A DNA stretch of 64,000 bases from a bacterium. GTDB taxonomy: Bacteria > Pseudomonadota > Alphaproteobacteria > Rhodobacterales > Rhodobacteraceae. The position numbers and the translations under genes are program-made. Below, in pieces: positions 19,345 through 28,123 of the stretch. Where the stretch lies: positions 1-64,000 of the forward strand of contig WGOE01000006.1 of NCBI GenBank assembly GCA_016124195.1, given 5' to 3'. Under the pieces are notes generated by a model. It saw nothing but the letters and a program-made list of their open reading frames with translations, had not been told where the DNA came from and ran no database searches. The first letter of the stretch is position 1. The number at the start of each line of letters is the position of its first letter.

Positions 19345-19758
19345 ATGACGAAACTGACCTTCGGCGCCCATCCCTATCTTCTGGGCTTCGAACAGCTGGA
19401 ACGGCTGGTCGAACGAACCGCCAAGACCGCCTCTGAAGGCTATCCCCCCTTCAACATCGAGGCGACCTCGGACAACACCTACCGCATCACGCTCGCCGTG
19501 GCGGGTTTTCGCGAGGAAGACCTGCAGATCACGGTCGAGGACCGTCAACTGGTGATCCGCGGCCGTCAGGCCGAAGACATCGGCGACCGGGTCTATCTGC
19601 ACCGCGGCATCGCGGCCCGTGCCTTCCAGCGCAGTTTCGTGCTGGCTGACGGGGTCGAGGTCGGCGGCGCCGAACTGGAACACGGCCTCCTGCATGTCGA
19701 TCTGCGCCGCCAGGCGCCCGAGACTGTCGTGCAAACCATCCGCATCGGGCGGAAGTGA
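19345..19758 (+). CDS. Small heat-shock protein, Hsp20/IbpA family
   Basis: 137 residues. Alpha-crystallin domain from about FNIEATSDNTYRITLAVAGF to VETVVQTIRI; the N-terminus MTKLTFGAHPYLLGFEQLERLVER is typical of Rhodobacteraceae IbpA-like proteins. A holdase that binds unfolding proteins. ATG 19345 is eight bases after AAGGA; the ATG at 19339 is too close to it and lies within the hairpin. The expected C-terminal IxI anchor is IRI near the end. Heat control is indicated by the sigma-32 promoter and hairpin. DUF1150 gene follows. Confidence 0.92.
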   Translation: MTKLTFGAHPYLLGFEQLERLVERTAKTASEGYPPFNIEATSDNTYRITLAVAGFREEDLQITVEDRQLVIRGRQAEDIGDRVYLHRGIAARAFQRSFVLADGVEVGGAELEHGLLHVDLRRQAPETVVQTIRIGRK

Positions 19759-19861
19759 TCGGCACCGGGCCGGTTTTCCCGCCAAGACCCAAACCGCTCG
19801 GCGCCGGGGCTCATGCCCGGACCGAGGGCATTCCATCTTGCTTGACCCAGAGGAGAGAGCC

Positions 19862-20089
19862 ATGAACGTCAAATATGAAAACCTGCCGGGCTCCGGGCCG
19901 GCCATCGTCTATGTGCGTCCGGTTCAGGTCGCCGACCTGCCTGCCGAACTGCAAGCCCAGGCCGAGGGGTTCGAGACGCTTTACGCCGTCCACCGCCCGG
20001 ATGGCGCCCGGCTGGCTCTGGTGGCCGACCGCGGTCTGGCCTTCGCACTGGCTCGGCAAAACGATCTCGCCCCGGTGTCGGTCCACTAG
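19862..20089 (+). CDS. DUF1150 family protein
   Basis: 75 residues: IVYVRPVQVADLPAELQAQAEGFETLYAVHRPDGARLALVADRGLAFALARQNDLAPVSVH is the DUF1150 pattern. These small proteins are typically encoded beside hsp20 in alphaproteobacteria, as here (103 bases downstream, ribosome site AGAGGAGAGAG). Function unknown; a role with Hsp20 is likely from context only. Confidence 0.88.
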   Translation: MNVKYENLPGSGPAIVYVRPVQVADLPAELQAQAEGFETLYAVHRPDGARLALVADRGLAFALARQNDLAPVSVH

Positions 20090-20401
20090 ATCGGGCACGT
20101 GGATTGGGCACGGCGCCGGGCGCCCCCGGCCAGCCGCCCCCGGCCAGCCGACTGTCTAGATTGCCTTGCATTTTGCGGGGACCCGTCCTGCGGTCCCCGC
20201 ACTCCGCCGCTTCCGGCGTAAACTTGCCGGCAGGCGCGGCTTTGCAGCAAATTTCGGCTTATGCCTGCCGGTATAGGACGGCGTTTTTATACAAATTCAA
20301 CCTTCTATGGAATTGCTGCGCCGCGGCGTGACGCTATGTCTGGGGCGTCCATCGGCAGGCGGAGCGGTCCGCCGGATGCGTGAACCAGAAGGAAGACCAC
20401 T
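20090..20401. other. Intergenic region before cytochrome b561 with a strong stem-loop
   Basis: 312 bases without a gene. It holds a short tandem duplication (CGCCCCCGGCCAGC twice, about 20120-20149) and a strong perfect hairpin GCGGGGACC - 8-base loop - GGTCCCCGC at 20175-20200 with no T-run on either side. An AT-rich stretch with TTTTTATACAAAT (about 20284-20296) may hold the cytochrome b561 promoter. I see no tRNA or known RNA family. Confidence 0.4.
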
Positions 20402-20884
20402 ATGACTTTGAGATCGGGCTACAGCGGCCTGCAGATAGGTTTGCATTGGGCGGCGGCGGTGCTGATTGCGGCCAACTACGTGATCTCGGACGGCATGGGC
20501 GAGGCGCTTGACGCCCGCCTGTCGGGGCAGCCGGTGCTGGGCCTGACGCCGGTCTGGCATGTCTGGGCGGGTACGGCGCTCCTGGCCGTGGTGGCGGTCC
20601 GGCTGATCGTGCGTCTGATGTCGGGCAACCGTGAAACCACAGGGCCAAAGACCCTGGCCGAGCGGGCGGCCGATGTCGGCCACTGGGTGCTTTATGGGCT
20701 GATGCTGGCGGTCCCGGCGCTTGGCGCCATCACCTGGTTCGGCATGACCGACAGCACTGGCGATCTGCACGTCCTCGTGATGAACGCGATGATGCTGGTG
20801 ATCCTTGGCCATGCCGCCATGGCGATCTTCCACCATTTCGTGCTGAAAGACGGCCTGCTGCGCCGGATGATCCCGCTGAACTGA
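20402..20884 (+). CDS. Cytochrome b561
   Basis: 160 residues, four membrane helices. Inner-membrane di-heme b-type cytochrome of the YodB/CybB type moving electrons from the quinol pool. Candidate heme histidines: LHWAAAVLIAANY (His15), VWHVWAGTALLAV (His53), GHWVLYGLMLAV (His94) and the pair in LGHAAMAIFHHFVLKDGLLRRM. AGAAGGAAG precedes the start. Convergent with sat/cysC and ended by a bidirectional terminator. Confidence 0.88.
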   Translation: MTLRSGYSGLQIGLHWAAAVLIAANYVISDGMGEALDARLSGQPVLGLTPVWHVWAGTALLAVVAVRLIVRLMSGNRETTGPKTLAERAADVGHWVLYGLMLAVPALGAITWFGMTDSTGDLHVLVMNAMMLVILGHAAMAIFHHFVLKDGLLRRMIPLN

Positions 20885-20908
20885 GCAGCGCCACCCCTGC
20901 CGCAATGA

Positions 20909-20946
20909 AAAGCGCCGCCCCGCTTCACCGGGCGGCGCTTGATTTT
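20909..20946. terminator. Bidirectional terminator between cytochrome b561 and sat/cysC
   Basis: Stem AAAGCGCCGCCC / GGGCGGCGCTT with loop CGCTTCACC. On the plus strand it is followed by GATTTTTC, on the minus strand by TTTCATTGC, so it can serve both convergent genes. It runs directly into the family B palindrome at 20941. Confidence 0.75.
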
Positions 20947-20959
20947 TCGCAGAAAAATC
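20941..20959. repeat. 19-bp palindrome, family B (copy 1)
   Basis: GATTTTTCGCAGAAAAATC. Copies lie at 24605 (one changed base pair), 24654 and 29947. All four are between convergent genes. Confidence 0.7.
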
Positions 20960-20965
20960 GGGGCA

Positions 20966-22672
20966 TCAGCCCTTGATCAGGCCCATCGATTCCAGCTTCA
21001 GGATCACCTGGTGGGCGCAGTGGTCCACCTCGATCCCGGTGGTCTGCAACACCAGTTCGGCATTGACCGGAACTTCATAGGGATCGGAAATCCCGGTGAA
21101 TTCCTTGATCTTGCCCTCGCGCGCCAGTTTATAAAGCCCCTTGCGGTCGCGCTTTTCGCAATCCTCCACGCTGGTCGCCACATGCACTTCGATGAAGGCA
21201 CCGTAAGCCTCGACCATCTCGCGCACGGCACGGCGGGTGGCCGTATAGGGGGCAATCGGCGCGCAGATGGCAATGCCGCCGTTCTTGGTGATCTCGGAGG
21301 CGACATAGCCGATGCGGCGGATGTTGATGTCGCGGTGCTCTTTCGAGAAGCCCAGTTCCGAGGACAGATGCTTGCGCACCACGTCGCCGTCCAGCAAGGT
21401 GGTCGGCCGGCCGCCCATCTCCATCAGCTTGACCATCAGCGCGTTCGCGATGGTCGATTTGCCCGACCCCGAAAGCCCGGTGAAAAACACCGTGAACCCC
21501 TGTTTGTCGCGCGCCGGAGAGGTCTTGCGCAACTGTGCCACCACCTCGGGGAAGGAAAACCATTCCGGAATGTCCAGACCCTCGCGCAGGCGACGGCGCA
21601 GTTCGGTGCCAGAGATGTCGAGGACCGTGCAGCCTTCCGGTACTTCGTTGGCCGGATAATACTGCGCCTTTTCCTGTACATAGACCATGTGTTTGAAGTC
21701 GACCATCTTCACGCCGATTTCATCTTCGAGCGACTTGAACAGGGCCTGCGCGTCATAGGGGCCGTAGAAATCCTGGCCCTGGCTGTTCTTGCCCGGGCCG
21801 GCGTGATCGCGGCCGACGATGAAATGGGTGACGCCGTGATTCTTGCGGATCAGCCCGTGCCACACCGCCTCGCGCGGGCCGCCCATGCGCATGGCAAGAC
21901 CCAGGAGCGACATCGTGGTGGTCGAGGCCGGATATTTGTCGATCACCGCCTCGTAGCAGCGCACGCGGGTGAAATGGTCCACATCGCCCGGCTTGGTCAT
22001 GCCGACCGTCGGGTGGATCAAGAGGTTTGCCTGCGCCTCGCGCGCGGCGCGGAAGGTCAGTTCCTGATGGGCGCGGTGCAAGGGGTTGCGGGTCTGGAAG
22101 GCCACGACCTTTTCCCAGCCAAGCTTCTTGAAATAGGCACGCAATTCGTTGGGCGTGTCGCGGCGCGCCTTGAAATCGTAGTGGACGGGCGCCTGAAGAC
22201 CTTCGATCTTGCCGCCCAGATAGACCGGGCCTGCGATGTTGTGCAGGTAGTTGACGGCCGGATGGGCCTGATCGTCGGCGCCAAAGACCTTGATGGCCTC
22301 CTTCGCCTTGTCGGGCGTCCATTTGTCCGACACGGTCATGACGGCCAGGATGACGCCTTCGGCATCGCGCAGCGCGATCTGGCTGCCGTGCGTCACGGAG
22401 CCGGCGAATTTCTCGGACACGTCCAGCGTGACGGGCATCGGCCACAGCGTGCCATCCGCCAGACGCATGTTTTCCACGACGCCGTTGTAATCAGCCTCGG
22501 TGAGGAAACCTTGCAGCGGGAAAAAACCGCCATTCATCAGAAGTTCAAGATCGCAGGCCTGACGCGCCGTCAGATCCCAGGATGGCATGTCGCCGGCGGC
22601 ATTTTTCAGACGCTCGGCCTCTGCTTCCGGGACGAACAATTCTGGAATGGGAGCATGACTTGAAATCTTCAT
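20966..22672 (-). CDS. sat/cysC: Bifunctional sulfate adenylyltransferase / adenylylsulfate kinase
   Basis: 568 residues, a fusion. The N-terminal ATP sulfurylase (about 1-385) has QTRN (193-196) and HRAH (199-202) in AFQTRNPLHRAHQEL and makes APS from sulfate and ATP. The C-terminal APS kinase has Walker A GLSGSGKS (399-406), then DGDVVRKHLSSELGFSKEHRD, and makes PAPS. Together they activate sulfate for cysteine synthesis and sulfonation. This homo-oligomeric type replaces CysDN and is usual in Rhodobacteraceae. ATG 22672 starts the conserved N-terminus; the ribosome site is weak. Single gene. Confidence 0.95.
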   Translation of the reverse strand: MKISSHAPIPELFVPEAEAERLKNAAGDMPSWDLTARQACDLELLMNGGFFPLQGFLTEADYNGVVENMRLADGTLWPMPVTLDVSEKFAGSVTHGSQIALRDAEGVILAVMTVSDKWTPDKAKEAIKVFGADDQAHPAVNYLHNIAGPVYLGGKIEGLQAPVHYDFKARRDTPNELRAYFKKLGWEKVVAFQTRNPLHRAHQELTFRAAREAQANLLIHPTVGMTKPGDVDHFTRVRCYEAVIDKYPASTTTMSLLGLAMRMGGPREAVWHGLIRKNHGVTHFIVGRDHAGPGKNSQGQDFYGPYDAQALFKSLEDEIGVKMVDFKHMVYVQEKAQYYPANEVPEGCTVLDISGTELRRRLREGLDIPEWFSFPEVVAQLRKTSPARDKQGFTVFFTGLSGSGKSTIANALMVKLMEMGGRPTTLLDGDVVRKHLSSELGFSKEHRDINIRRIGYVASEITKNGGIAICAPIAPYTATRRAVREMVEAYGAFIEVHVATSVEDCEKRDRKGLYKLAREGKIKEFTGISDPYEVPVNAELVLQTTGIEVDHCAHQVILKLESMGLIKG

Positions 22673-22968
22673 AAGAGGCTCGCTTGTGCTGACAATCCAT
22701 CGGGCGGTCACGGGTCGCCCGTGTCGCGGCTTGTGCCGGGGAAGCGTCGAACAATCAAGCCAGGAGGGCCCAATTCTGCGGAAAAGGGCTGATGCTGATG
22801 CAACCCCTCCGCACTTGCGGCGGTTTTTCCGGCAGATCGGCGGAGGGGGGAAAAGTGGTTCAGACCGGGCAAACTGGTCCGGGCCCGGACTGTTTTATGC
22901 CTGATTTGTCAAGGCCCGGCCTATCAAAACCCGGCCTGTCAACGCGCTGCCTCCCCCCGTCCAGCCCA
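22673..22968. other. Intergenic region between trxB and sat/cysC
   Basis: 296 bases, between sat/cysC (starting at 22672) and the end of trxB. It holds a perfect 14-bp palindrome GTCCGGGCCCGGAC (22877-22890) and a short tandem repeat at 22907-22944. I found no riboswitch and no convincing leader peptide. Confidence 0.4.
22907..22944. repeat. 15-bp tandem repeat, about 2.5 units
   Basis: TGTCAAGGCCCGGCC, TATCAAAACCCGGCC, then TGTCAACG. Minisatellite-like, 25 bases from the trxB stop. Copy number may vary between strains. Confidence 0.6.
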
Positions 22969-23910
22969 TCAGTGCCCGGCCAGCCAGCGTTCGGCATCCA
23001 GGGCGGCCATGCAGCCCATGCCGGCGCTGGTCACCGCCTGGCGATAGACATGGTCGGTCAGATCGCCCGCAGCAAAAACGCCCGGTATGGCGGTGCGGGT
23101 CGAACCCGGCTCGACCTGGACATAACCGCCGTTGTGCAGCGGCAGCTGGTCCTTGACCAGTTCCGAGGCCGGCGCATGACCAATGGCAACAAAGAACCCG
23201 TCGCAGGGAATGTCCGTCGTCTCGCCCGTTTGCAGGTTGCGGGCGCGCACGGCGGTCACGCCCAGGGGGGCCTCGGTCCCCAGAACCTCGATCACTTCCG
23301 AGTTCCAGACCATCTGGATTTTCGGATGCTTGAACAAGCGGTCCTGCATGATCTTTTCGGCGCGCAGGCTGTCGCGGCGGTGGATCAGCGTGACCTTGGT
23401 GGCAAAGTTGGTGAGGAACAGCGCCTCTTCCACGGCCGTATTGCCGCCGCCGATCACCACGACCTCTTTGCCGCGATAGAAGAACCCGTCGCAGGTGGCG
23501 CAGGCCGAAACGCCAAAACCCTTGAACTTCTGTTCGGAGGGCAGGCCCAGCCATTTGGCTTGCGCGCCGGTGGCCAGGATCACGGCGTCGGCGGTGTAGG
23601 TCACGCCCGAGTCAGACAGCGCTGTGAAGGGACGCTGCTGCAGATCGAGGCTGGTGATATAGTCCGAGATCACCTCTGCCCCCATCGCGGCGGCATGATC
23701 CTGCATGCGGATCATCAGGTCGGGACCCTGGACATGGGTGTCGCCGGGCCAGTTCTCGACCTCGGTCGTGATGGTCAGCTGCCCCCCGGGGGTCAGGCCC
23801 TGCACGAGGATGGGGTTGAGCATGGCCCGCGCCGCATAGACGGCGGCCGTGTAGCCCGCAGGGCCGGAGCCGATGATCAGTACCTTGGTATGCCGCGTCT
23901 CGCCCATCAT
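22969..23910 (-). CDS. trxB: Thioredoxin-disulfide reductase
   Basis: 313 residues. Moves electrons from NADPH through FAD and a redox disulfide to thioredoxin. FAD motif [10 protein letters not shown] (14-23), redox centre CATC (137-140, followed by DG), NADPH motif GGGNTA (154-159) and the C-terminal FAD motif [18 protein letters not shown]. Low-molecular-weight type. Divergent from the Lrp gene across 164 bases. Confidence 0.96.
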   Translation of the reverse strand: MMGETRHTKVLIIGSGPAGYTAAVYAARAMLNPILVQGLTPGGQLTITTEVENWPGDTHVQGPDLMIRMQDHAAAMGAEVISDYITSLDLQQRPFTALSDSGVTYTADAVILATGAQAKWLGLPSEQKFKGFGVSACATCDGFFYRGKEVVVIGGGNTAVEEALFLTNFATKVTLIHRRDSLRAEKIMQDRLFKHPKIQMVWNSEVIEVLGTEAPLGVTAVRARNLQTGETTDIPCDGFFVAIGHAPASELVKDQLPLHNGGYVQVEPGSTRTAIPGVFAAGDLTDHVYRQAVTSAGMGCMAALDAERWLAGH

Positions 23911-24074
23911 GTCCTCGCATCAAAATCAGCCGCCCAGATATAGGCAAAGCCGCAGGCCTGGGAAAGGCCTTGCGATGCAAGGCGGTCTTGCGGCTTTTTC
24001 TTGCGTGCCAGCGAAATATTATTGCGCAGGCAGGGGTGAGCGCGTACAGAAAGCCACCTATTCAGGAGGATTCC

Positions 24075-24575
24075 ATGTCCGTTGCGAAACTCGACCCGAT
24101 CGACCGGAAAATTCTGGCCGAATTGCAGGGCGACGGGCGGATGACCAATGTGGAACTGGCCTCGCGGGTGGGAATTTCGGCGCCGCCCTGTCTGCGCCGG
24201 GTCCGCACACTGGAGGAGGCCGGCTATATCAAGGGCTATCACGCCGACATCGACGCGCGCGAGATGGGCTTCGAGGTGCAGGTCTTTGCCATGGTGCGGC
24301 TGAACAGCCAGGCCGAGGCGGATCTTTCGACGTTCGAGGGCCGCTGCCGGGCCTGGCCCCTCGTGCGCGAGTGTCACATGCTGAACGGCGAGATCGACTT
24401 CATCCTGAAATGCGTGGCGCCGGATCTTTCGACTTTTCAGAATTTCCTGACCGAGCAATTGTTGAAGGCGGACAATGTGGCGAATGTGAAGACTTCGCTG
24501 GTGATCCGCTGCGCCAAGGACGAGCCGGGTCTGCCCTTCGAGGTTCTCGAGGACCGCTTGGCGAAGAACGCCTGA
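24075..24575 (+). CDS. Lrp/AsnC family transcriptional regulator
   Basis: 166 residues. N-terminal winged HTH LDPIDRKILAELQGDGRMTNVELASRVGISAPPCLRRVRTLEEAGYI (about 6-52) and a C-terminal RAM/AsnC ligand domain. AGGAGGA gives a strong ribosome site. Such a regulator beside trxB is frequent in Rhodobacteraceae; the ligand, probably an amino acid, is unknown. Convergent with the aruI-like gene. Confidence 0.93.
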   Translation: MSVAKLDPIDRKILAELQGDGRMTNVELASRVGISAPPCLRRVRTLEEAGYIKGYHADIDAREMGFEVQVFAMVRLNSQAEADLSTFEGRCRAWPLVRECHMLNGEIDFILKCVAPDLSTFQNFLTEQLLKADNVANVKTSLVIRCAKDEPGLPFEVLEDRLAKNA

Positions 24576-24604
24576 TCGCACTTTCCGCGACTTGCCCCGG
24601 GGAC

Positions 24605-24623
24605 GAATTTTCTGCGAAAATTC
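24605..24623. repeat. 19-bp palindrome, family B (copy 2)
   Basis: GAATTTTCTGCGAAAATTC: differs from the other copies by a compensated base pair near the ends (A-T for T-A), so the hairpin is kept. Lies between the convergent Lrp and aruI-like genes. Confidence 0.65.
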
Positions 24624-24653
24624 ATGGGCGTCTTCGCGGGAGGTCTGAATGCT

Positions 24654-24672
24654 GATTTTTCGCAGAAAAATC
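24654..24672. repeat. 19-bp palindrome, family B (copy 3)
   Basis: GATTTTTCGCAGAAAAATC, identical to the copy at 20941; 30 bases after copy 2 and eight bases before the stop of the aruI-like gene. Confidence 0.7.
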
Positions 24673-24679
24673 GGTGGCG

Positions 24680-26257
24680 TCAGAGCGTGACGCGCACCTC
24701 TATCATCCTTGGGCCAGCGCAGGGTGCTTTGAGAGCAGCCGCAAGCGCTTCGGGGTCTTGGTCGATGCTTGTGAAGGGCAGGTCGCAGGCGGCGGCAAAG
24801 GGCTCCATCTTCAAGGGCGAAGGATGGCAGCCGATGATTTCGGCATTGGCGCCGCGCATGGCTTCGGCAATTTCGCGGAAGGCGGCGTTGTTCCAGATCA
24901 GGAAGGTGATCGGCAGGGCCTCGTCCACGGCCGTGCGCAATTCGCCTGGCGAGAATTGCAGGCCACCGTCGCCGATCAGGCAGACGACGGGTGTCCCGGG
25001 CGCTGCAAGGGCAGCGCCGACCGCGGCACCCGGACCGAAACCAAGCGCGCCATAGCCGGTGGCGGCATTGAACCAGCCGCCGGGGCGGTCGTGGTCGTAG
25101 TAGAGGTTGCCGGCATAGACCGGCTGGGTGCTGTCGCCCACGATCACGCAGCCGGGTAGGGCGGCGCGGATCGCCTCGACCATCTCAAGCTGCGCCGGCA
25201 TCGTGGCGGAAAGCTCGCCCAACAGGGCGCGGGCGTGGATACGGGTCTGCGCCGCCCGCGCAGCGCCGTTGGCCGCGTGCCGGGTCAAAAGCGGCAGAAG
25301 GGCCGCCATCGTGGCACCAGCGTCGCCCTCCAGTGCCAGCCTTGACGGGTGGCGAGCCAGTTGGCCGGCGTCGCTGTCGATGCGGATCATGCCGGACAGA
25401 TCCGGAACATCGTCATCGGCATACATGTCGTAATCGGTCTGACCGATCTCGGTTCCGATCGCCAGGATGCGGTCGGCGGCGCGGATCAGGTCGCGCACCG
25501 CGGCGAGGCTGGGCGAGGCCGGCACGCAAAGCGGGTGGCCGTGCAGCATCCCGCGCGCGTTGACGGTCTGGACCACCGGGGCATCCAGGTGTTCGGCCAA
25601 GGCTTGCAGGGCGGCCTCTGTCCCGCGCGCGCCGCCGCCGGCGAGGATCAGCGGGCGCTGCGCCATGTTCAGCAGGGCTGCCGCCTGGGAGAGTACCGCC
25701 TTGGCGGGCAAGACCTTCGCAGGACTTGGCGCGGGGTCGGGCAGGGCAGGGCAGGGCAGCGGCATCACATCGGTGGGAACCTCGATATGGACCGGTCCCG
25801 GTCGGCCGCTGGTCATCAGGTGGAACGCCCAGTCTAGCGTCGGGCCGACCTCGGCCGGAGCCGTGATCTGGCGGGTCGGGCACAGGGCCGCCACCATTGC
25901 GGCCTGATCGGGCAGTTCGTGCAGGCGGCCAAGGCCGCGGCCGAGGCTGGCCACCCGGTTGACGCCCGAAATGATCAGCACCGGGATCGAATCCGCGCGC
26001 GACTGGGCCATGGCGGTCAGGGCATTGGTCAGGCCCGGGCCCGTTATCACAAAGGCCACCCCGGGCTGGCCCGAAACGCGGGCATAGCCATCGGCCATGA
26101 AGGCGCAGCCCTGTTCGTGGCGCGCCGTGACATGGCGGATCGGCGAGCCCGCAAGGCCGCGGTACAATTCCACCGTATGCACGCCGGGAATGCCAAAGAC
26201 CACGCGCACGCCACGCGCCGCCAGCCCTTCGACCAGACGTTCGCCGACGGTTCTCAT
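24680..26257 (-). CDS. aruI: Thiamine-diphosphate decarboxylase, 5-guanidino-2-oxopentanoate decarboxylase-like
   Basis: 525 residues, acetolactate-synthase-like ThDP enzyme in three domains. The activating Glu is in ARHEQGCAFMADGYAR, and the ThDP site is CLIGDGGLQFSPGELRTAVDEALPITFLIWNN (GDG...NN). AruI decarboxylates 5-guanidino-2-oxopentanoate, the transamination product of arginine, to 4-guanidinobutanal. The assignment is supported by the AruH-like transaminase translated just before it with an ATGA overlap. Other 2-oxoacid decarboxylases remain possible. Third gene of tetR-aruH-aruI. Confidence 0.75.
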   Translation of the reverse strand: MRTVGERLVEGLAARGVRVVFGIPGVHTVELYRGLAGSPIRHVTARHEQGCAFMADGYARVSGQPGVAFVITGPGLTNALTAMAQSRADSIPVLIISGVNRVASLGRGLGRLHELPDQAAMVAALCPTRQITAPAEVGPTLDWAFHLMTSGRPGPVHIEVPTDVMPLPCPALPDPAPSPAKVLPAKAVLSQAAALLNMAQRPLILAGGGARGTEAALQALAEHLDAPVVQTVNARGMLHGHPLCVPASPSLAAVRDLIRAADRILAIGTEIGQTDYDMYADDDVPDLSGMIRIDSDAGQLARHPSRLALEGDAGATMAALLPLLTRHAANGAARAAQTRIHARALLGELSATMPAQLEMVEAIRAALPGCVIVGDSTQPVYAGNLYYDHDRPGGWFNAATGYGALGFGPGAAVGAALAAPGTPVVCLIGDGGLQFSPGELRTAVDEALPITFLIWNNAAFREIAEAMRGANAEIIGCHPSPLKMEPFAAACDLPFTSIDQDPEALAAALKAPCAGPRMIEVRVTL

Positions 26258-27441
26258 GCGGCACCGGGCATCTGGCGGGCGGCGAAGGCGGCGATCCGGC
26301 GACAGGCCTCGGCGGTCTCGTCATCGGGGCGGGTCAGGCTGAGGCGCAGCCAGCCGTTCAGCGCGGGACCAAAGCTTTCGCCGGGCATGACGGCAACCTT
26401 CTCCTCGGCCAGCAGACCACGCGCGAAAGCGTGGCCCGAAAGGCCGGTGGCGCGGATGTCGATGACGGTGAACATGCCGGCGCCGGGCTGGTGGACATTG
26501 ATCGCATTCTGCCCGTGCAGCATGTCGCGGATGATTCCGGCCCGTCGCGCAAAGCGTTCGGCCATGCCGGGTGCCACGCTCGAGGGATGCGACACGGCCA
26601 GCGCCGTCATGTCGGCGATGAAGGGCTGGTTGCCGAACAGCATCGTTTCGGCCACCGGCAAGAGGCGGGCGGTGAATTCGCCCGGCCCCACGGCCCAGCC
26701 CGAACGGAACCCCGGTGCCGCATGCGACTTCGAGATCGACGAGACCACGATGGTGCGGTCCGCCAGATCGGCCTGATCCAGCGGCGAGGCAAAGGCGGCA
26801 TCGCCGAAGATCAGCTCTTCATAGACCTCGTCGGAAAGGATCCACAGGTCATGCTGGCGCGCAAGTTTTCCAAGCGCCGCAATATCGCCGCGGCTGAGGA
26901 CGGCGCCAGTCGGATTGTGCGGCGTGTTGAGGAACAGGACGCGCGAGGCCGGCGTGATGCGGGCCGCGACATCCTCGACCTGCAGGCGAAAGCCGTGTTC
27001 GGCCCGCAGCGGCACCGCAACCGTGGTGGCCCCGGTCGCGGCGATCACCCCTTCATAGGTGGCATACATCGGGTCGCCGACCAGAACCTCGTCGCCGGTC
27101 TGCACAAGCGCCATCATCACGGCGTAAAGCGCGGTCTGGGTGCCCGGAAAGGCCATGATCTGGTTCGATCCGATGGTGCGGCCGGTCCGGCGGCTGTAGC
27201 GCGCCGCAAGGGCCGCCAGCAGGCCCGGTTCCCCCCGCCCGTTGGAATAGGCATAGCGCCCGGCCGCCATCGCGGTCTGGGCCTTCTCGATCAGGTTGGG
27301 CGGCGTGGGCACATCGGGCTCGCCGATGGTCAGCGACAGCACCTCTTGTCCGGCCGAGGTCATCGCCTTGGCCATCGCATGGATTTCCCATTTGGCGCCG
27401 CCAAGGCCGGACAGGCGTCCGGTGATATCCGCGTATTTCAT
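26254..27441 (-). CDS. aruH: PLP aminotransferase, arginine:pyruvate transaminase-like
   Basis: 395 residues, fold-type I class I aminotransferase. The N-terminus ITGRLSGLGGAKWEIH and the stretches FRLQVEDVAARITPASRVLFLNTPHNPTGA and GMFTVIDIRATGLSGHAFARGLL resemble Pseudomonas AruH; the PLP lysine is in SSISKSHAAPGFRSGW. Expected reaction: arginine plus pyruvate to 5-guanidino-2-oxopentanoate plus alanine. Both junctions are 4-base overlaps (tetR before, aruI after), so the three genes form one translational unit. Another basic amino acid could be the substrate. Confidence 0.75.
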   Translation of the reverse strand: MKYADITGRLSGLGGAKWEIHAMAKAMTSAGQEVLSLTIGEPDVPTPPNLIEKAQTAMAAGRYAYSNGRGEPGLLAALAARYSRRTGRTIGSNQIMAFPGTQTALYAVMMALVQTGDEVLVGDPMYATYEGVIAATGATTVAVPLRAEHGFRLQVEDVAARITPASRVLFLNTPHNPTGAVLSRGDIAALGKLARQHDLWILSDEVYEELIFGDAAFASPLDQADLADRTIVVSSISKSHAAPGFRSGWAVGPGEFTARLLPVAETMLFGNQPFIADMTALAVSHPSSVAPGMAERFARRAGIIRDMLHGQNAINVHQPGAGMFTVIDIRATGLSGHAFARGLLAEEKVAVMPGESFGPALNGWLRLSLTRPDDETAEACRRIAAFAARQMPGAA

Positions 27442-28112
27442 GAATGCTTGTCCATTGCAGGCTCTGCCAGAGTGATGTCCGACAGAAAAAGGTAGCGCTG
27501 CAGGTCGACACCGATGATGGCGCCAACCGCGCGGATGCCGATGTCGACCAGTTCGCCATTGGCAAATTCTTCGGGCAGGGCGCTGCCCTCCATCCACAGG
27601 CCGTCGATCACCGCATTGGCGGCAATCGCCAGCCGGCGCAAATCGGCCTCAGTGCGCGTACCCGGCAGTGCCGCGATCAGCGATTGCAGCCGGTTGCGAA
27701 AGCCGAGATAGCCCAAGGCATGAATGCCGCGCATCGCCGCATCGCGCTGGGTGTCGGTCATGAAGGTGGCCCAGAGCACCATCGCCTCGGGGTCGACCAC
27801 CGGCGGCTTCAGCGAGGCCGCGACGAAAGACGCCAGCCGGGCCTCGGGGTCATTGGGCGCCGCGTTCAGCACCGCCGCCGAATCGTCGGTCATGCGGTCC
27901 ATCAGATGGCGGTAGGCGGCAGCGATCAGCTGGTCCTTGCCCTCGAAATAGTGACGGATCAGGCCGGCCGTCACGCCGGCCCGCTGGGCGATGGCGCGGA
28001 CCGTGGCATTCCTCGCCCCACCTTCCGAGACAAGCGCCAGGGTCGCCTCGATCAGCGCAAGGCGGCGCTTGTCTTCGGCCTCGCGGCGATAGAGTTTGCG
28101 GTCTTGCGCCAT
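27438..28112 (-). CDS. TetR/AcrR (BetI-like) regulator of the aruHI-like operon
   Basis: 224 residues. N-terminal HTH RRLALIEATLALVSEGGARNATVRAIAQRAGVTAGLIRHYFEGKDQL is BetI-like; the C-terminal ligand domain is variable. First gene of the operon, overlapping aruH by four bases, so it likely regulates itself together with the enzymes. ATG 28112 was chosen over a TTG at 28136. A palindrome over the upstream region is a candidate operator. Confidence 0.87.
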   Translation of the reverse strand: MAQDRKLYRREAEDKRRLALIEATLALVSEGGARNATVRAIAQRAGVTAGLIRHYFEGKDQLIAAAYRHLMDRMTDDSAAVLNAAPNDPEARLASFVAASLKPPVVDPEAMVLWATFMTDTQRDAAMRGIHALGYLGFRNRLQSLIAALPGTRTEADLRRLAIAANAVIDGLWMEGSALPEEFANGELVDIGIRAVGAIIGVDLQRYLFLSDITLAEPAMDKHS

Positions 28113-28123
28113 GGCCGCCCCTG

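Noticed and set aside
20175-20200. Strong hairpin after the DUF1150 gene as an intrinsic terminator
   Set aside because: The stem is perfect but no T-run follows on either strand; kept only as a note on the intergenic region.
20939-22663. A 574-codon open frame on the plus strand
   Set aside because: Exact antisense of sat/cysC, which has intact catalytic motifs in both domains.
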